DNA from: Norana najaformis
Taxonomy: Eukaryota > Annelida > Clitellata > Crassiclitellata > Hormogastridae
Length of the DNA stretch: 64,000 nucleotides
Reading direction: 5' to 3'
Assembly: GCA_964023275.1 (NCBI GenBank)
Contig: OZ029929.1
Coordinates: 12,264,927 to 12,328,926 of the forward strand
In this document: positions 44,873 through 57,835 of the stretch, one piece after another
Layout of the letters: every line of letters starts with the position of its first letter
Position numbering within the stretch: position 1 is the first letter of the stretch
The notes under the pieces: model-generated
What the model was told of the DNA's origin: nothing
Seen by the model: the letters and a program-made list of their open reading frames with translations, nothing else
The model's database searches: none
Made by a program: the position numbers and the translations under genes

Positions 44873-45010
44873 GAAAAGTAGCGCTATATAAGAATCAAAA
44901 AGCGACAAGGGTGATGAGCGAGGTACATGGAAGCGCAGTTGGATGGATATATAAATCACGTGATGTTCATCCGCAAAAAACCATATCAATAGCGACCTCT
45001 GTAAGCCACC

Positions 45011-45067
45011 GGTTATACTTAATATATTTATATAGCATCTCGCTATATAAATATATTAAGTATAACC
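45011..45067. repeat. Perfect 26-bp inverted repeat with 5-base loop
   Basis: The arms 45011-45036 and 45042-45067 are exact reverse complements around ATCTC. The hairpin is AT-rich with a GG/CC end. It contains no T run typical of a terminator and does not neighbour a gene. Confidence 0.95.
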
Positions 45068-45306
45068 AGGATGTGTAACAAGTTTTGCAGTTGAGATCAG
45101 GGGGGTAAACCTATGGATACAGTCAGAATGTGTGAAGAAAATCTATATTCAAAGGGAGAAAGATCTATGGACACGAGCAGTATGTATTAGGTAGATACTG
45201 TATATCTTCAGCATAAGATAGTCTGAACCAGCTGGGAAGACCTGTGGACAGGATCGGAATGCAAGTGGTAACCCTATCCTCAGTGGAAGAACAGTCTGCG
45301 CCAGTG

Positions 45307-45605
45307 GGAGGAGGAGGAAAAGGAGGAGGAGGAGCAGGAGCAGGAGCAGGAAAAGGAGGAGTAGGAGGAGGAGGAGGAGTAGGAGGAGGAGTAGGATGAG
45401 GAGAATAAGGAGGAGAAGGAGGAAGACGAGGAGGAGGACCAGGAGGAGCAGGAGGAGGAGGAGGAGTAGGAGGAGGAGTAGGAGGAGGAGTAGGAGGAGG
45501 AGTAGGAGGAGGAGTAGGAGGAGGAGAATGAGGACGAAAACGAGGAGGAGGAGGACCAGGAGTAGGAGAAGGAGGACGAGGAAGATGAGGAGAATGAGGA
45601 GGAGC
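45307..45605 (+). repeat. (GGA)n purine tract
   Basis: About 300 bases of GGA/GTA/GCA repeat, nearly all purine on the plus strand. Long open frames on both strands here are artefacts. Confidence 0.95.
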
Positions 45606-45744
45606 TCTTCCTTTTACAAATTGCCCCACACTGGTGCTATATGTTGTGATGGAGAGATCGGCATACATGGAATCCATGTTGCAATATATTGTTAGTATCC
45701 TGCTATACCAGCAACTATTTTTGTACACGACCGAGGCACGAATT

Positions 45745-46120
45745 CATCTCTCTAACAGCCAACTACTTTGCCCACTGGGCAAAAACAACAACCATTTTCT
45801 CGATCTTGTATTCACTCAACCAGAGCTCTTATGACCAGACCCCTTGGTATGGCAAGTAGTAAAGTAAGGGCCGCTTCTGGCCCACCTCGCAAAAACACAA
45901 GGGCCGCTTGTTTTCAGGTGGGCCCTCACCTTACTACTATGGCATTTATTACTCAAGGTGTTCTTTTCTTTCCGTTCGAACCTAATCATTTTGCGAACCA
46001 CCTGAAGTTCTGTAAATATGCCACTTCATCAATCTAGTGGCGATAGCTCGGCCACTGCCTTTAGCCGGGTGGCGCCAGTCCCACGGCTGGATAAAGGAGG
46101 AGGGCGTCGTTTAGCAGAAA
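45745..46120 (+). mobile_element. Non-LTR endonuclease fragment and SINE-like fragment
   Basis: The frame near 45770-45831 reads KNNNHFLDLVFTQPELL, like the end of an APE-type endonuclease domain of non-LTR elements (x-x-L-D-L-V-F-T). 46036-46120 is the third copy of the SINE-like fragment at 1428-1520. Confidence 0.45.
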
Positions 46121-46251
46121 TGACCTATCTCTTGGCTCTGCTCTTGTACGATCCTATCATCGTATAGCACCTGGAACTTCTGTAATCACCTTATTTCTTG
46201 CCTTTCCTTTGTGCACTCGTTCAAGGCATTATGAAGCGCTACTCCATCGGT

Positions 46252-46605
46252 ACATCCATCCATCCATCCATCATCCACCACCCATCCATCCATCCATCCG
46301 TGCATCCATCCGTGCATCCATCCATGCATCCATCCTTCCTTCCTTCCATCCATCCATCCATTCTTTCATCCTTCCATCCATCCATCCTTCCTTCCTGCCT
46401 TCCATCCATCCATTCATCCTTCCTTCCTTCCTTCCATCCATGCATCCATCTATCCATCCATCCATCCATCCGTCCTTTCATCCATCCATCCAACCATCCA
46501 TCCATCCATCCATCCTTCCATCCATCCATCCATCCTTTCATCCTTCCATCCATCCATCCATCCATCCTTCCATCCATCTATCCTTTCATCCTTCCATCCA
46601 TTTGC
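46252..46605 (+). repeat. (ATCC)n microsatellite
   Basis: About 350 bases of ATCC/TTCC repeat. The [10 protein letters not shown] frames are repeat translations. Similar tracts are at 49105-49345, 49485-49530 and 51036-51315. Confidence 0.97.
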
Positions 46606-46847
46606 CGTACGTTCATTCGTTCGTCGCGTGCTTGCAAAGGAACTTGCTGAAGATGACCGGAGATTTGCGTGTCTTTTGCGCAAATGAATCCATGGTCCCC
46701 GTGGAATTCACTCATCGAGCTTTACATCTACAAGACCTTTATCTTCATCTCGCAAACAACTCAAGGCTCGCCTTTCGCCAGCTACAACTGCTTGTAGACG
46801 AACTCAGTAACTGACTCCAGATACACAAATGCCTGACACCACGCTGT

Positions 46848-47360
<513 letters not shown>

Positions 47361-47504
47361 CCGTAGATGATCTCCAAACATTTTACGGTAACGTACATCA
47401 ACCTTGATCAGTGGAGTATGTACAATCAATAATGCATCCGAGCGATATTGCAAGATTGCCTACGACTCCGCTCAGCCGACGGACATATGGCGTGTTAACA
47501 AATG

Positions 47505-47542
47505 CATTACTTACTTACTTACTTACTTAGTTACCTACTTAA

Positions 47543-47575
<33 letters not shown>

Positions 47576-48720
47576 GACTTACTGATTGACTGACTGATTG
47601 ACTGACTGACCGACTTATTTACTTACTTACTTACTTAAGATTGAGAAAATTTATGTCAGCACGTGGAGCCGTATTATTCCCGATAACCACAAAAGTTTCT
47701 GAAAACATTATTACTAATAGAATGTAAATATTGCGCATTACGCTATTTACGTTACATCTTATCATATCACTAGCACAAAAAAATAACTCCCAGATACTTT
47801 ACCTGACAGAGGTCGTACAAGAGGTCTTACATCCTGGTATGATCGCTTGGTGAAGGTATTTGGCATAATTAAATGCTAAGCATAATTGACAGCTAACATC
47901 TCGGCATTTATCAAGCAGGGCCTCCTGAAGATCAGCTACTGATGCTGATAACAGAATGATGTCGTCAGCAGACATTTTGCAACAGATCCAAGGTTTATTG
48001 ATGCAACAACCTAAAATTTATGTCGTTTATGATGAAAACAGTCGGAAAGGAGATTACGCCAGTCTGTCTCTATCTCTCGCTCTGTCTCTGTCTCTATCTC
48101 TGTCTCTATCTCTGTCTCTGTCTCTGGCTCTGTCTCTGTCTCTGTCTCTGTCCGTCCGTCCGTCCCTCGCTGCGTCGCATGCATGCATGTATATACATAT
48201 ATGTGTATGTAAGTATATATGAATGTATGTATAAATTATGTATGTTTGTGTTTCTGGCTGACCGCCAATCCATCTGTCTGTTCATACGTGCATCCATTCG
48301 TATGTATGTATATGTTTATGTATTAATGTACATCTGTATGTATGTATGTATGTGCATATATATGTATATGTACGTACGTACATACGTATGTAGGTATGCA
48401 TGTGCATATATGTATGTATATGGATGAATGTATGTATGTATGTTTATGTATGTATTTATGTATGTTTGTATGTTTACGTATGTATGTATGTATACATATG
48501 TATGTATGTATGTATGTGTGTATGTATGTATGTGTATGTATGTATGTGTATGTATGTATGTATTTATGTATGTATGTATGTATGTATGTATGTATGTATG
48601 TATGTATGTGTATGTATGTATGTGTAAGTATGTATGTATGTATGTATGTATGTGTATGTATGTATGTATTTATGTATGTATGTATGTATGTATGTATGTA
48701 TGTATGTATGTATGTGCTAG
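47505..48720 (+). repeat. (ACTT)n, (TCTG)n and (TATG)n microsatellites with short unique spacer
   Basis: ACTT/ACTG repeats at 47505-47637, unassigned DNA at 47640-48060, TCTG/TCTA at 48064-48165 and TATG at 48297-48716. Confidence 0.93.
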
Positions 48721-49104
48721 GTCCTTCCGCTTCCTTCCTTCTTTCCTTCAGTCATTCATCCATCTATGCGTTCTTCTTTTGTCTGCAATGCTCTTCGTAT
48801 CTGTCTGTATTTTTCCTTCCAAAGGTCAAAGGTCAGCGGTTGTTAAGTAACTTTCCAGGTTTTTCTTCGGAATCCATAAACTGGTTTGATTGAGGTTTGT
48901 CTTATGGCGGTAGCACATGGTAGTGGTGCTATTATGTTAATGGTGGGTGTGGTGGTATGGCAGGGAACTATCTATCTATTCGTCTATCCTTCTGTCTATC
49001 TATCCACCTTTCTATTTATCTGTCTATCTATCGATCTAAATAATTATTTACCTATCAATGCGTTAGATTTATGACACCTTTCAGATCATAGCAAAGTGTA
49101 TTAC

Positions 49105-49760
49105 AATACTATCCATCCATCAATCCATCCGTCCGTCCATCCGTCCGTCTGTCGTTCCATCCAACCATCGTACATCTATCCATCCATCCATCCATCCATG
49201 TTTCCATCCATCAATTCGTTTATCAATCCATCCATCCATCAATCCATGTTTCCATCCATCTATCCATTCATCACTCTATCGATACATCGATCCATCCATC
49301 CATCCATCTGTCTATCCATCCATCCATCCATCCATCCTTCCATCTATCCAACAATCCGTCCGTCCGTCCTTCCGTCTATCTGTCTGTTTGTCTGTCTGTC
49401 TACCTACCCTTAATTTATTCTTTTCCTTCTTTACTTCTTTCCTTCCTTCCTTCTTCCTTCCTTCTTCCTTTCCTTCCTTCCGTCCATCCATCCATCCATC
49501 CATCCATCCATCCATCCATCCATCCATCTATTCATTTACTTTTCCATTTTTCTTTCGTTTCCTATTTCATTCCTACCATCGATTTATCTATACATCCTTT
49601 CTTGCATCCTTCCTTCCTTCGCTTCGTCTATCCATCCTTCCATCATTTCATCCATTCTTCCTTTTTCATTCCTTCCATCCATCCTTCCAACCATCCTTCC
49701 CTCCATCCGTCCTTCTCTCATTTCCTCCTTCTTTCCATCCATCTAGGTTATCCATCGTCC
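49105..49760 (+). repeat. (ATCC)n and (TTCC)n microsatellites
   Basis: ATCC repeats at 49105-49345 and 49485-49530, separated by TTCC-rich sequence, and a further TTCC/ATCC-rich region to 49745. Confidence 0.93.
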
Positions 49761-49866
49761 TGCTCAATAATCAACCATGCATCCATCATCTCAGTGACTG
49801 TCTCCTATAGCTTTGCTATTATGTAGCGCTGCTATTTCTCAACCCCATAATAGTAATTCAACTCAC

Positions 49867-50059
49867 CCAAAGGGCGCAGTCAGAATCCAGCGTCTATTGA
49901 TCGCACCTCGACTATCGTAACGCTCTCCGTCGGCGTTAAAGCCTTCCTCCTCCTCCTCCTCCTCCTTCGAATCCTTTCTCGCTACACGTTGGCGCTTGAC
50001 TCCGGCAGATTCTCCAGCCTCTGCAACTGATGCGGCTGCAGCCGAGCGAAGGATCGATG
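49867..50059 (-). CDS. Candidate internal exon of an unknown gene
   Basis: On the minus strand a pyrimidine-rich run and GATTTAG precede 193 bases of open frame ending in the perfect donor GTGAGT. The peptide runs ILRSAAAASVAEAGESAG, then VKRQRVARKDSKE, a Glu run and GERYDSRGAINRRWILTAPF. Dibasic sites and a final aromatic segment would suit a secreted precursor, but that is speculation. A donor-like GTAAGT lies 60 bases upstream (50119-50124), leaving a very short intron. It is one of few non-repetitive frames in this microsatellite-rich region. No family recognised. Confidence 0.35.
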
Positions 50060-50436
50060 CTAAATCGGCGAGACACGGACAGAGAGCGACAGAGAGGCGG
50101 ACAGGCAGAACGAGAGACACTTACACGTAGGATGTTCATGTTGTTCGGTCGGCGAAGCATAGACGTCGGAAAGAATAGACGGCTCGTGTCACGTGATCTG
50201 GGGATTTCCCAGAAAGTTTCGCCTGTTGTTGTCTTTGCCTTTGTTTGGTTCTGTAAGCCTGTGTCTGGCTCTACGTGTCTCTACCTGCTTTTGTCAATCC
50301 TTCTGTCTCTACCTCTGTCTCTTTCTCTGCCTCTCGTCATGTCTTACTCTCTGCGCCCCTCTATCTCTGCTTCTTTCACTTCTGCTGTCTGTCTGGCTGT
50401 CTGACTCTTACTCGTTGCATATATCCGTCTGACTCT

Positions 50437-51320
50437 GCCTTTGTCTGTGTGTGTCTGTGTATGCCTACGTGTGTGTGTCTGTGTCTGTGTGTCTGTGTGT
50501 CTGTCTGTGTGTCTGTGTCTGTGTGTCTGTCTGTGTGTCTGTGTGTCTGTGTCTGTGTGTCTGTGTCTGTGTCTATTTTCATCTTACTCTACATAAAATA
50601 CAGGCGCTGTCTTCACTGCACATAAATCTTTAACCATTACTTGGAAGAGCGCTAAAGGTTGCATAACATGATATTGCTTCATAGCATAGACATACAGTCG
50701 CGCGACGATCGTCTAGCTCATTATATGTCTGTGTTTTCCAGGCTTAGACAACGCATTCGTCTTACCCAGGCAAGAATAGGAAAAGGTGAACGAATAGCGA
50801 GACAGCTAGAGACAGAGAGAGAGACATTCGGACGGACGGACGGATAGACATACAGATACAGACGCACGGACTTAGAGAGACACGAGTAAGGGTCTATTTT
50901 GAGTTGAACTTGTGTACCTTTCACAGGTTGAGATAAATCGGTCGACACATTTATGCTCATATATCTTGTTGTCTGTCTGGCTCGCTGTCTGCCTCTTTGT
51001 CCGTTTCTGTGTCTCTGTCTGTCTGTCTATATATCTATCTATCCATCCATCCATCCATCCATCCGTACATCCATTCATCAGTACATCCATCCATCCATCC
51101 GTACATCCATCCATCCATCCATCCATGCATCCGTACATCCATCCATCCGTCCATCCATCCATCCATCCATGCATCCACCCATCCCTACATCCATCCATCC
51201 ATTCGTACATCCATCCATCTATCCATCCGTACATCCATCCATCCATCTGTACATCCATCCATACATCCATGCATCCATGCATCCATGCATCCGTACATCC
51301 ATCCATCCATCTACTTATCA
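50437..51320 (+). repeat. (TGTC)n and (ATCC)n microsatellites
   Basis: TGTC/TGTG repeats at 50437-50575 and ATCC/GTAC repeats at 51036-51315, with SINE-like or unassigned DNA between them. Confidence 0.93.
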
Positions 51321-51892
51321 GAATGGTCCCTTGGACTTGAGCGTCTCACAGTGGTCCTCTGCAATTTATAATCTGTCAATGGTCCTTTGAACCTCAGGAT
51401 CTGGCGATGGTCCCTTGGAGTGTGTTCTGTGCAGTCTATATGTCACCCTAAGTCTCTCTATGTGCGTTTCTGCTTCAGTCTCTGCCTTTGGTTCTGTCTG
51501 TGTATCTGACTCCCTCTGACTTCCCTCTGTCTGTGTATCTGCCTTCGTCTCCTTCTTACTCTTTGTCGTTTCAACTGCTTCAGTTTCCGCTAATCTCTGC
51601 ACCCATCTCACTCTGATCTTGCTTCTACACGTGCGTCTGCGTCTTTCTAACTGTGTCCGTACATGTACGTCTGCCTGTCTCTCTGTATGCCTCTGTATGT
51701 TTGCCTGCCGTTCGCTGGTGACCTGCAAGTTACGCCACAATCTGAAGCAACTGATCTTGAAGTCGGTGAATCTCAGAGGAATATACAACATCTATGGCCA
51801 CGTGTTGTTACTCTCATTCCCCTTCCCCACTTGTATATTTATATATATCAGATATATATATATATATATCAGATATATATATATAAGATATC

Positions 51893-52083
51893 TGATACAA
51901 ATTTCTGCCCTGGCGAGGATTCGAACCTCTGACCTCTCGCTTCTCAGTCGAGCAGGCTAACCATTGGACTATCGCGCATTCCTATAAATATATATATATA
52001 TGTATTTGATATATATATATATATATATCAAATATATATATATCAAATTCAAATATATATATCAATTCCCCGTCAGGGGTATT

Positions 52084-52124
<41 letters not shown>

Positions 52125-52211
52125 AATGCGTGATAGTCCAATGGTTAGCCTGCTCGACTGGGAAGCGAAAGGTCAGAGGTTCGAATCCTCGCCAGGGCAG
52201 AAATTTGTATC
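51893..52211. repeat. Inverted pair of tRNA-SINE heads around AT-rich DNA
   Basis: The minus-strand head at about 51895-51980 and the plus-strand head at 52126-52211 are near-exact reverse complements, from CAAATTTCTGCCCTGGCGAG inward to GCG(T)GATAGTCCAATGG. The centre (51985-52120) is TA-rich and itself contains inverted repeats. Head features: TAGTCCAATGGTTAGCC (A box) and GGTTCGAATCC (B box). Confidence 0.85.
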
Positions 52212-52385
52212 GAATACCCCTAGCGAGCTAGGATATTTGGAGTACACTGACCGTGCGCTGTCAGTGGGACGATCAGACGGCCAGGGACGGCCACCCGTCC
52301 TCGTATGCCGAGGCTAAGAAAATGAAGTCGCTAGCACTTCATACCCATGGCTGCCTCTCAAGGGCTGCACTTCTTCTGTGTATGG
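52126..52385 (+). mobile_element. tRNA-derived SINE, near full length
   Basis: Head as above, then a body through GACGGCCAGGGACGGCC to TATGCCGAGGCTAAGAAAAT and CATACCCATGGCTGCC. It shares body and order with the minus-strand copy at 38520-38880. Confidence 0.75.
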
Positions 52386-52632
52386 ATGCATAAATATTTC
52401 CAATACACATATGTTTGATAAGTTATATAGCGCTTCTTACCGAACTCTGAAGCGCTTCCAACTTGAGGACCCCGGGGAAATAAAAACTTGTGTAAACATC
52501 GAAACGACTCAGCTCTGTTTCCAGCAGACACCTTTGCACGAATCGAAGGCGGAAGTCCATTCGAACCTAAAGCAGACGAGCAACGAATCTGCGAATGAAC
52601 TATTCAAGAAGAACGCAGCGCGTAGATTTAGA

Positions 52633-52701
52633 TGGGTTTTTCACTCAAAGCTGAAAACATTCCTCTTTCACAGATCCTATCCTGACACCCTTTCTTCCTC
52701 T

Positions 52702-52758
<57 letters not shown>

Positions 52759-52965
52759 GCCTCTCTCTCTCTCCTCTCTAACCCCAAACACCACCTCCGT
52801 AGCTCCCACGCTCTCTCCGTCTGACTTTTGGATCTTGACCTGGAACCGAACCCTTTTGCCTATCGATTTTGTTTTGACTGAGCACCTTGAATAAGCTGGT
52901 TCCCACGACGTGGCTTTCGTTGGGCGCTGTAGAAATCTCGCAATTGCGATTACGATTACGATGTA
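52633..52965 (+). mobile_element. CR1-like LINE 3' tail, copy 3
   Basis: Begins in coding sequence ([17 protein letters not shown]) and continues with a TC tract (52703-52772) and the shared tail to GCGCTGTAGAAATCTC. Confidence 0.8.
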
Positions 52966-53596
52966 GGCCTAAATAATGCAATCCACAATAATGTTAAAAT
53001 CCACGAATTAAACGAGTTGTTAAATTAACGGAGATCTCAAACTGGAATGTTTACGTAACAAGCGCACACGATTAAAAATGTATTTGAGTAGATGAATGTA
53101 TGGAAAAATACATGTTTTGTATGTAGACCCTTTAATGTGTATGTAACAGTGATGTATGATATCTACCTAAGCCACTGAACAAACAATAATACTATAAAAA
53201 TAAGTACAATGATATATACTCTATACTTTTAAACATTTCCCGGGCCACTGTAATGTGTAATTGTAATTGTAATTGTAATTTGAGATTTATAAAGCGCTTC
53301 TTAGAGGATAAACTCAACAGAGGTGCTTCCGACCCGAAAAGTAAAATCACTGTTGAACAGTACAGTCTTCAGGCGCCTGCGGAACACTGAGAGGGGGGAG
53401 AAAGGAGCTCAAGTGTGTTTATGCATGTGTAAAAATAGGCGCATGTAAGTAAGTATGACTGTGACCCGTTGAGAAAAATGTACCAAAACTCGGCTAAGGG
53501 AGAACTTCGCCAGGTGGCTTAAGGCAACAACGATTTACGATCTCGTTTAGTTCTCGCCGCGCGGTTTATTTGATCGAGATTTCATCTTTTTAACTG

Positions 53597-54020
53597 GGTT
53601 GGATAGCTGTACACTCGTACATCGAGGCGTCTCTGAGTGTGAGGGACCCCGGTTCGCGTCCCACTCGTGGTTTATTTAAGAGATTTGAATCTCCAGCTAG
53701 CACGGTTCGTACACGGAGACCTTAAATGGTGTGGCCCCCATTCAAACTGGCAGCGGTGGTGAAGGATCTCACCCGATTAATTCATTGAAAAATGAGCAGG
53801 GTCGATGCAATACGATCACTGTAGAAAAACTGTACATTTGCATTTATATTTTACAAATATTAGGTTGCGCTTAGGTACCTTTAAATCGCTTTTATCCGGC
53901 GCTATATTTAAGAACGCAACATTGCCATTCAAACGGGGAAGCGATTATTCCTGAAAAATGAGCAGAGTCGAGGCCATAATGGTCGATATGGAAACAGGTG
54001 TATATTTACATTCACCTGAA
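53597..54020 (+). mobile_element. tRNA-headed SINE (second copy) and a fragment
   Basis: 53597-53850 matches the SINE at 14656-14925 (GGTTCGCGTCCC, GCAGCGGTGGTGAAGGATCT). 53920-54020 repeats only its inner part. Confidence 0.8.
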
Positions 54021-54193
54021 TGAAGTTTAAAATGAATGTGATCGTAACGTAAATTGACTTCTGAAAGTCATGTCTGCTAAACGCAGACACACCGGCACAA
54101 TAATTAGAGATTATTGGACACCTTTTAAAAAGCTGAAACTGATGCGTCATCGGCTGATGCCTTGTGTATTAGAACTTTTGTAATAGAATTCTC

Positions 54194-54278
<85 letters not shown>

Positions 54279-54279
54279 T
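54194..54279 (+). repeat. (AAT)n microsatellite
   Basis: About 85 bases of pure AAT repeat. Confidence 0.98.
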
Positions 54280-54812
54280 AGAAAATCGGGTAACTAAAGC
54301 AATTACCAAACACTGCTCCAATTTCTAGAACTTTACCCCAGCGTACCTCTTTCTAAACAACTTTTCGCTTTCATATAATTAGCAAGATAGCGTCGACTTT
54401 CATCGTCACATACACACAGTCGGATCACTGATTGCGGCTTAGCTTTGGTGCGCCATCGGTTGACCCTTGTGTATTAGACACCGGTTCGATAGAATTTACT
54501 AATTACAATTAAAATTACACGTCTGTACATATTTTCTCGGCCCATCGGAGCATCCGTAAGCGGCCCATCGGATCCACCGTAGCTGTTTTCCGTTTATAAA
54601 GTGGTTATATTTATCCTAAGACCTGTTGACTGCGACGGATATAAATGAGAGCACAGGTAAGACGGCGATAAAGATTGGGGAACGGGCGATGAGTTTCGAT
54701 TGTAAAGTGGATATTGGTTTTATGCCCGAGCCGACAGTTATGTCAGCTGTCTGTTTCTGAAGGGGCAAGTTCGCTGTCTGTCTGGTCGAAAGGCAGCGGT
54801 TCGTATCCTACG

Positions 54813-54962
54813 CAGTGGCGCCTCCATGATTGCTTGTGTGGGGCTAGCGCATTTCCAGAGGGGCACCCCACCATACACGGGTCTGGTCTGGGGGTGCTGA
54901 CATATAATCAAGTGGGGAGCTGGGGTGAACCGCCCCAACCCCTATAGTTAAATGCGCCACTG
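54813..54962. mobile_element. hAT-type MITE with 8-bp target duplication
   Basis: A 150-base element with terminal CAGTGGCGCC / GCGCCACTG inverted repeats and perfect 8-base flanks ATCCTACG (54805-54812 and 54963-54970). The ends resemble the element at 40492-40657 but the interiors differ. Its target looks like a tRNA-type B box (GCGGTTCGTATCC). Confidence 0.9.
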
Positions 54963-55293
54963 ATCCTACGACGTGCGTCAATTTGGGGCTAGTGAATCAA
55001 CAGGTGGAGGTGATATAGGGCCGTATTTAAGGGTTGCACGTTCAACCCCTCTTCCGAAACTTTTCCGATTATACACTCGCTGGGAGGAAATCGAAATCAG
55101 AAAAACTGGAAAGTAGAAACCGCTTCAAAAGCACGGAAATTGAAAAGATTATCCAAGTGGGGATTAAAGAGGTCATTAAAACTTTTTAATGACCTATTTG
55201 TCCCTACCTATCTGTCGTCTAAAATAGATCGCTTCATCAATCGTCACATGATAATAAGTTTCAAGTTAAAGACAGTTAAACCATTCATAGAGG

Positions 55294-55700
55294 CAGGGCC
55301 GTCTTACCCATTAGGCACAGTAGGCACTGTGCCTAGGGCCTACGAACTTTATAGGGGCCTACGAAAGTCAAAAAAGAGATATTGAACAAAATAAATTTAT
55401 TGATTGACCCGAAAATAGAAAAAGGAAATACAAAGTTAATAACCTTAAAGTTTGTACTGAAACAGTTTAAGTTAAGCTGTGCTACATTATGTTAACTTTG
55501 CGGCTCTTTGCATTAGCAAAATCACATGTAATGTCTTCAATTGTCATTTTCCGCATTAAGTCTTTTTCAATTGAAAGTAGTGCAAGGGAAATAAGACGTC
55601 AAGAAATAATGTGAATGTGTTTAGCTCTAATGTAGAGTTGGCAGATGGGGCCTACGAATGCGAGAGTGCCAGGGCCTACGACGACCTTAAAACGGCCCTG
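55294..55700. mobile_element. hAT-like MITE, 407 bp
   Basis: Ends CAGGGCCGT and ACGGCCCTG are inverted repeats. The flanking octamers CATAGAGG and AATTGAGG agree at six positions, a decayed duplication. The interior repeats GGGGCCTACGA. The right end (GGGCCTACGACGACCTTAAA) also occurs near 8345, 9255 and 18425 beside the tandem genes. Confidence 0.7.
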
Positions 55701-56214
55701 AATTGAGGAGGCACCCGAGTGATTATTGCTCGTAGTTTCGACCATAACCAACTGTTAGGGTCTATCGCATTACTGATTTTCGTAATCGTAATCGTAAATC
55801 CGAGATTTCTACAGCGCCCGACGAAAGCTACGTCACGGTGACCAGCTTATTCACAGACGCTCAGTCAAAACAAAATCGATAGGAAAAAGGGTTCGATTCC
55901 AGGTCAAGATTTTGCGCTGGTTAACTAAATGTTTCAGCCGAAACATATTTTTAAAACATTGTCTAGTGATTTTAGCTTACTTAGGGGCCAATGCGAACAA
56001 TCTGAAACTAGGACTATATCGCTCACATCAGCTATTTGGACAGACACATCTTTGAGTCCGTAAATTTGAGGCGGTACTTTTTGGGAACTTCCTCTCCTTA
56101 GCCCCAAAACTACCCAAAGACTTACTAGCCAACTTATTTGCCTCTAGAAGGTGAGGAGTGGGAGTAAGGTAAGATCGAGAACGAGAGCAAGAATTAGAAC
56201 AAGAACAAGAATCC

Positions 56215-56456
56215 CTTAACCCAACGGCGAGTCAGCCATGGGTATGAAGTCTTAGCGACTTCATTATTCTTGGCCTCGGCATATAAGAGGAAGGCCTCTT
56301 TCTCTCCTCTGTCGCCAGTTTTTGTCATTGTGCGAATCCATGTATGTATGTATGTATGTATGTATGTATGTATGTATGTATTTATGTATGTATGTATGTA
56401 TGTATGTATGTATGCATGTATGTATGTATGTATGTATGTATGTATGTATGCATGTA
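56215..56456. repeat. SINE tail (-) and (TATG)n
   Basis: 56215-56310 is the reverse of the SINE body end at 52300-52360; 56338-56456 is TATG repeat. Confidence 0.85.
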
Positions 56457-57389
56457 TGCTTTGCTATGCTAACCACCGACTTTTGAGCACCCCAACCCTA
56501 TACAGAACACGCAGTCTGGCTTCCCTTAAAGAAACTCGCAACTGAAGTAACCACTGCCACCTAGCGAATACTCTGTAGAAAACAAATTTCTAGTAGAGCG
56601 TCACCTGGCGAATATTTAAAACGGTTTTCGCAACCGCATCTCCTTCACAAGCAGCTTACGCCATCTATCGAGTTAAAGTAACTTCTTCCTCGTCCTCTTT
56701 CTTCTCCTCCTCTTCTTTACCTCCTTCTCCTCTTCCTCCTCCCTCTCCTTCTCGTTTTTGTTCTCATTCATTCATTCCTCCTCCTCACGCGGCCAATTAT
56801 GCCTTGCATATATGACGACATCTATTACCCTTACGTAGCACTCTATGCATCGTAGGCTATTTATAGGTTTATAACATTTTGTCTACATGCGCTACATATT
56901 TTAAACGTAAACGAATATCTGCAAAACATTTGAAATAACTATTCTAATACTTGTCAATGTATTCTAGAGATTTAATGTAGATATAGATTAATACACACAC
57001 AGATACACATTCACACACATACACACATACATACACAAGCACAAACACACACACTTATGAGTATGCATAACATATTTGAATCCATAATATGCGTTTTCTT
57101 TTATAAGTGCATACGTATTTTTGCATGCATATTTATGAACAAAGACAGCGAGGCTTATAAAATGTGCACATATATTTACATACATTATAATATATGCATA
57201 TATGTTTTGTATATTACAATATATATATATATATTCGTAGGCAATATAATAACATTTGTGCATATGTATATACATCATGCATGTATTTGATAATTTACAC
57301 ATATATGTATTTATATATATGCGTGTTTGTTTATGTATTTATATAAATACCACTAAATGCATGTATGACATATATCTATATATTCTACA

Positions 57390-57393
57390 GTAC

Positions 57394-57433
<40 letters not shown>

Positions 57434-57539
57434 TGTGCCTATATCCTACAGCGTTGTATGTTGTGTGTATTTGGTGAAGTTGTTGACCCTGGCGAGATGT
57501 TAAGCGGGGCGGATAAAGCGCAAAGCATATATATCCGAC

Positions 57540-57582
<43 letters not shown>

Positions 57583-57590
57583 TTCTCTCT
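57390..57590 (+). repeat. (TA)n and (TCTG)n microsatellites
   Basis: TA at 57395-57430 and TCTG at 57538-57580 within AT-rich, exon-free DNA (56560-57535). Confidence 0.93.
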
Positions 57591-57835
57591 CCCCTGTGCC
57601 TCTCCGCCTCTCTGTCCTCTCCGCCCCTCCCTCAGTCCCTTCCTGCTGCCCCTCTTGACTCTGACCCTCTAAACGTGGCCCTCTGCATCTGTGGGAAGGG
57701 CTTGAACGGTGGCTGCAGTGCGGGTGGGAGAGAGGATTGAATCTGTTCAGGTAAGACAGGTCATGTGATCAGATATTGAATTCGCCTTCCTGTGAAATCT
57801 ACAGGGAATTTGCCGCATTCGAAAGATGTAAGATA

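Noticed and set aside
45165..45728. 187-codon proline-rich minus-strand frame
   Set aside because: Complement of a (GGA)n tract; the proline-rich composition follows from the repeat.
46209..46814. 201-codon frame rich in HPSIHPS
   Set aside because: The first two thirds is (ATCC)n translation; the non-repeat end (about 60 codons) has no splice or homology support.
51900..52200. True tRNA genes at the A-box/B-box sequences (also 32880, 36560, 38790, 44400, 14670, 53610)
   Set aside because: Heads lack a proper acceptor stem, continue into shared SINE bodies, and occur as dispersed diverged copies.
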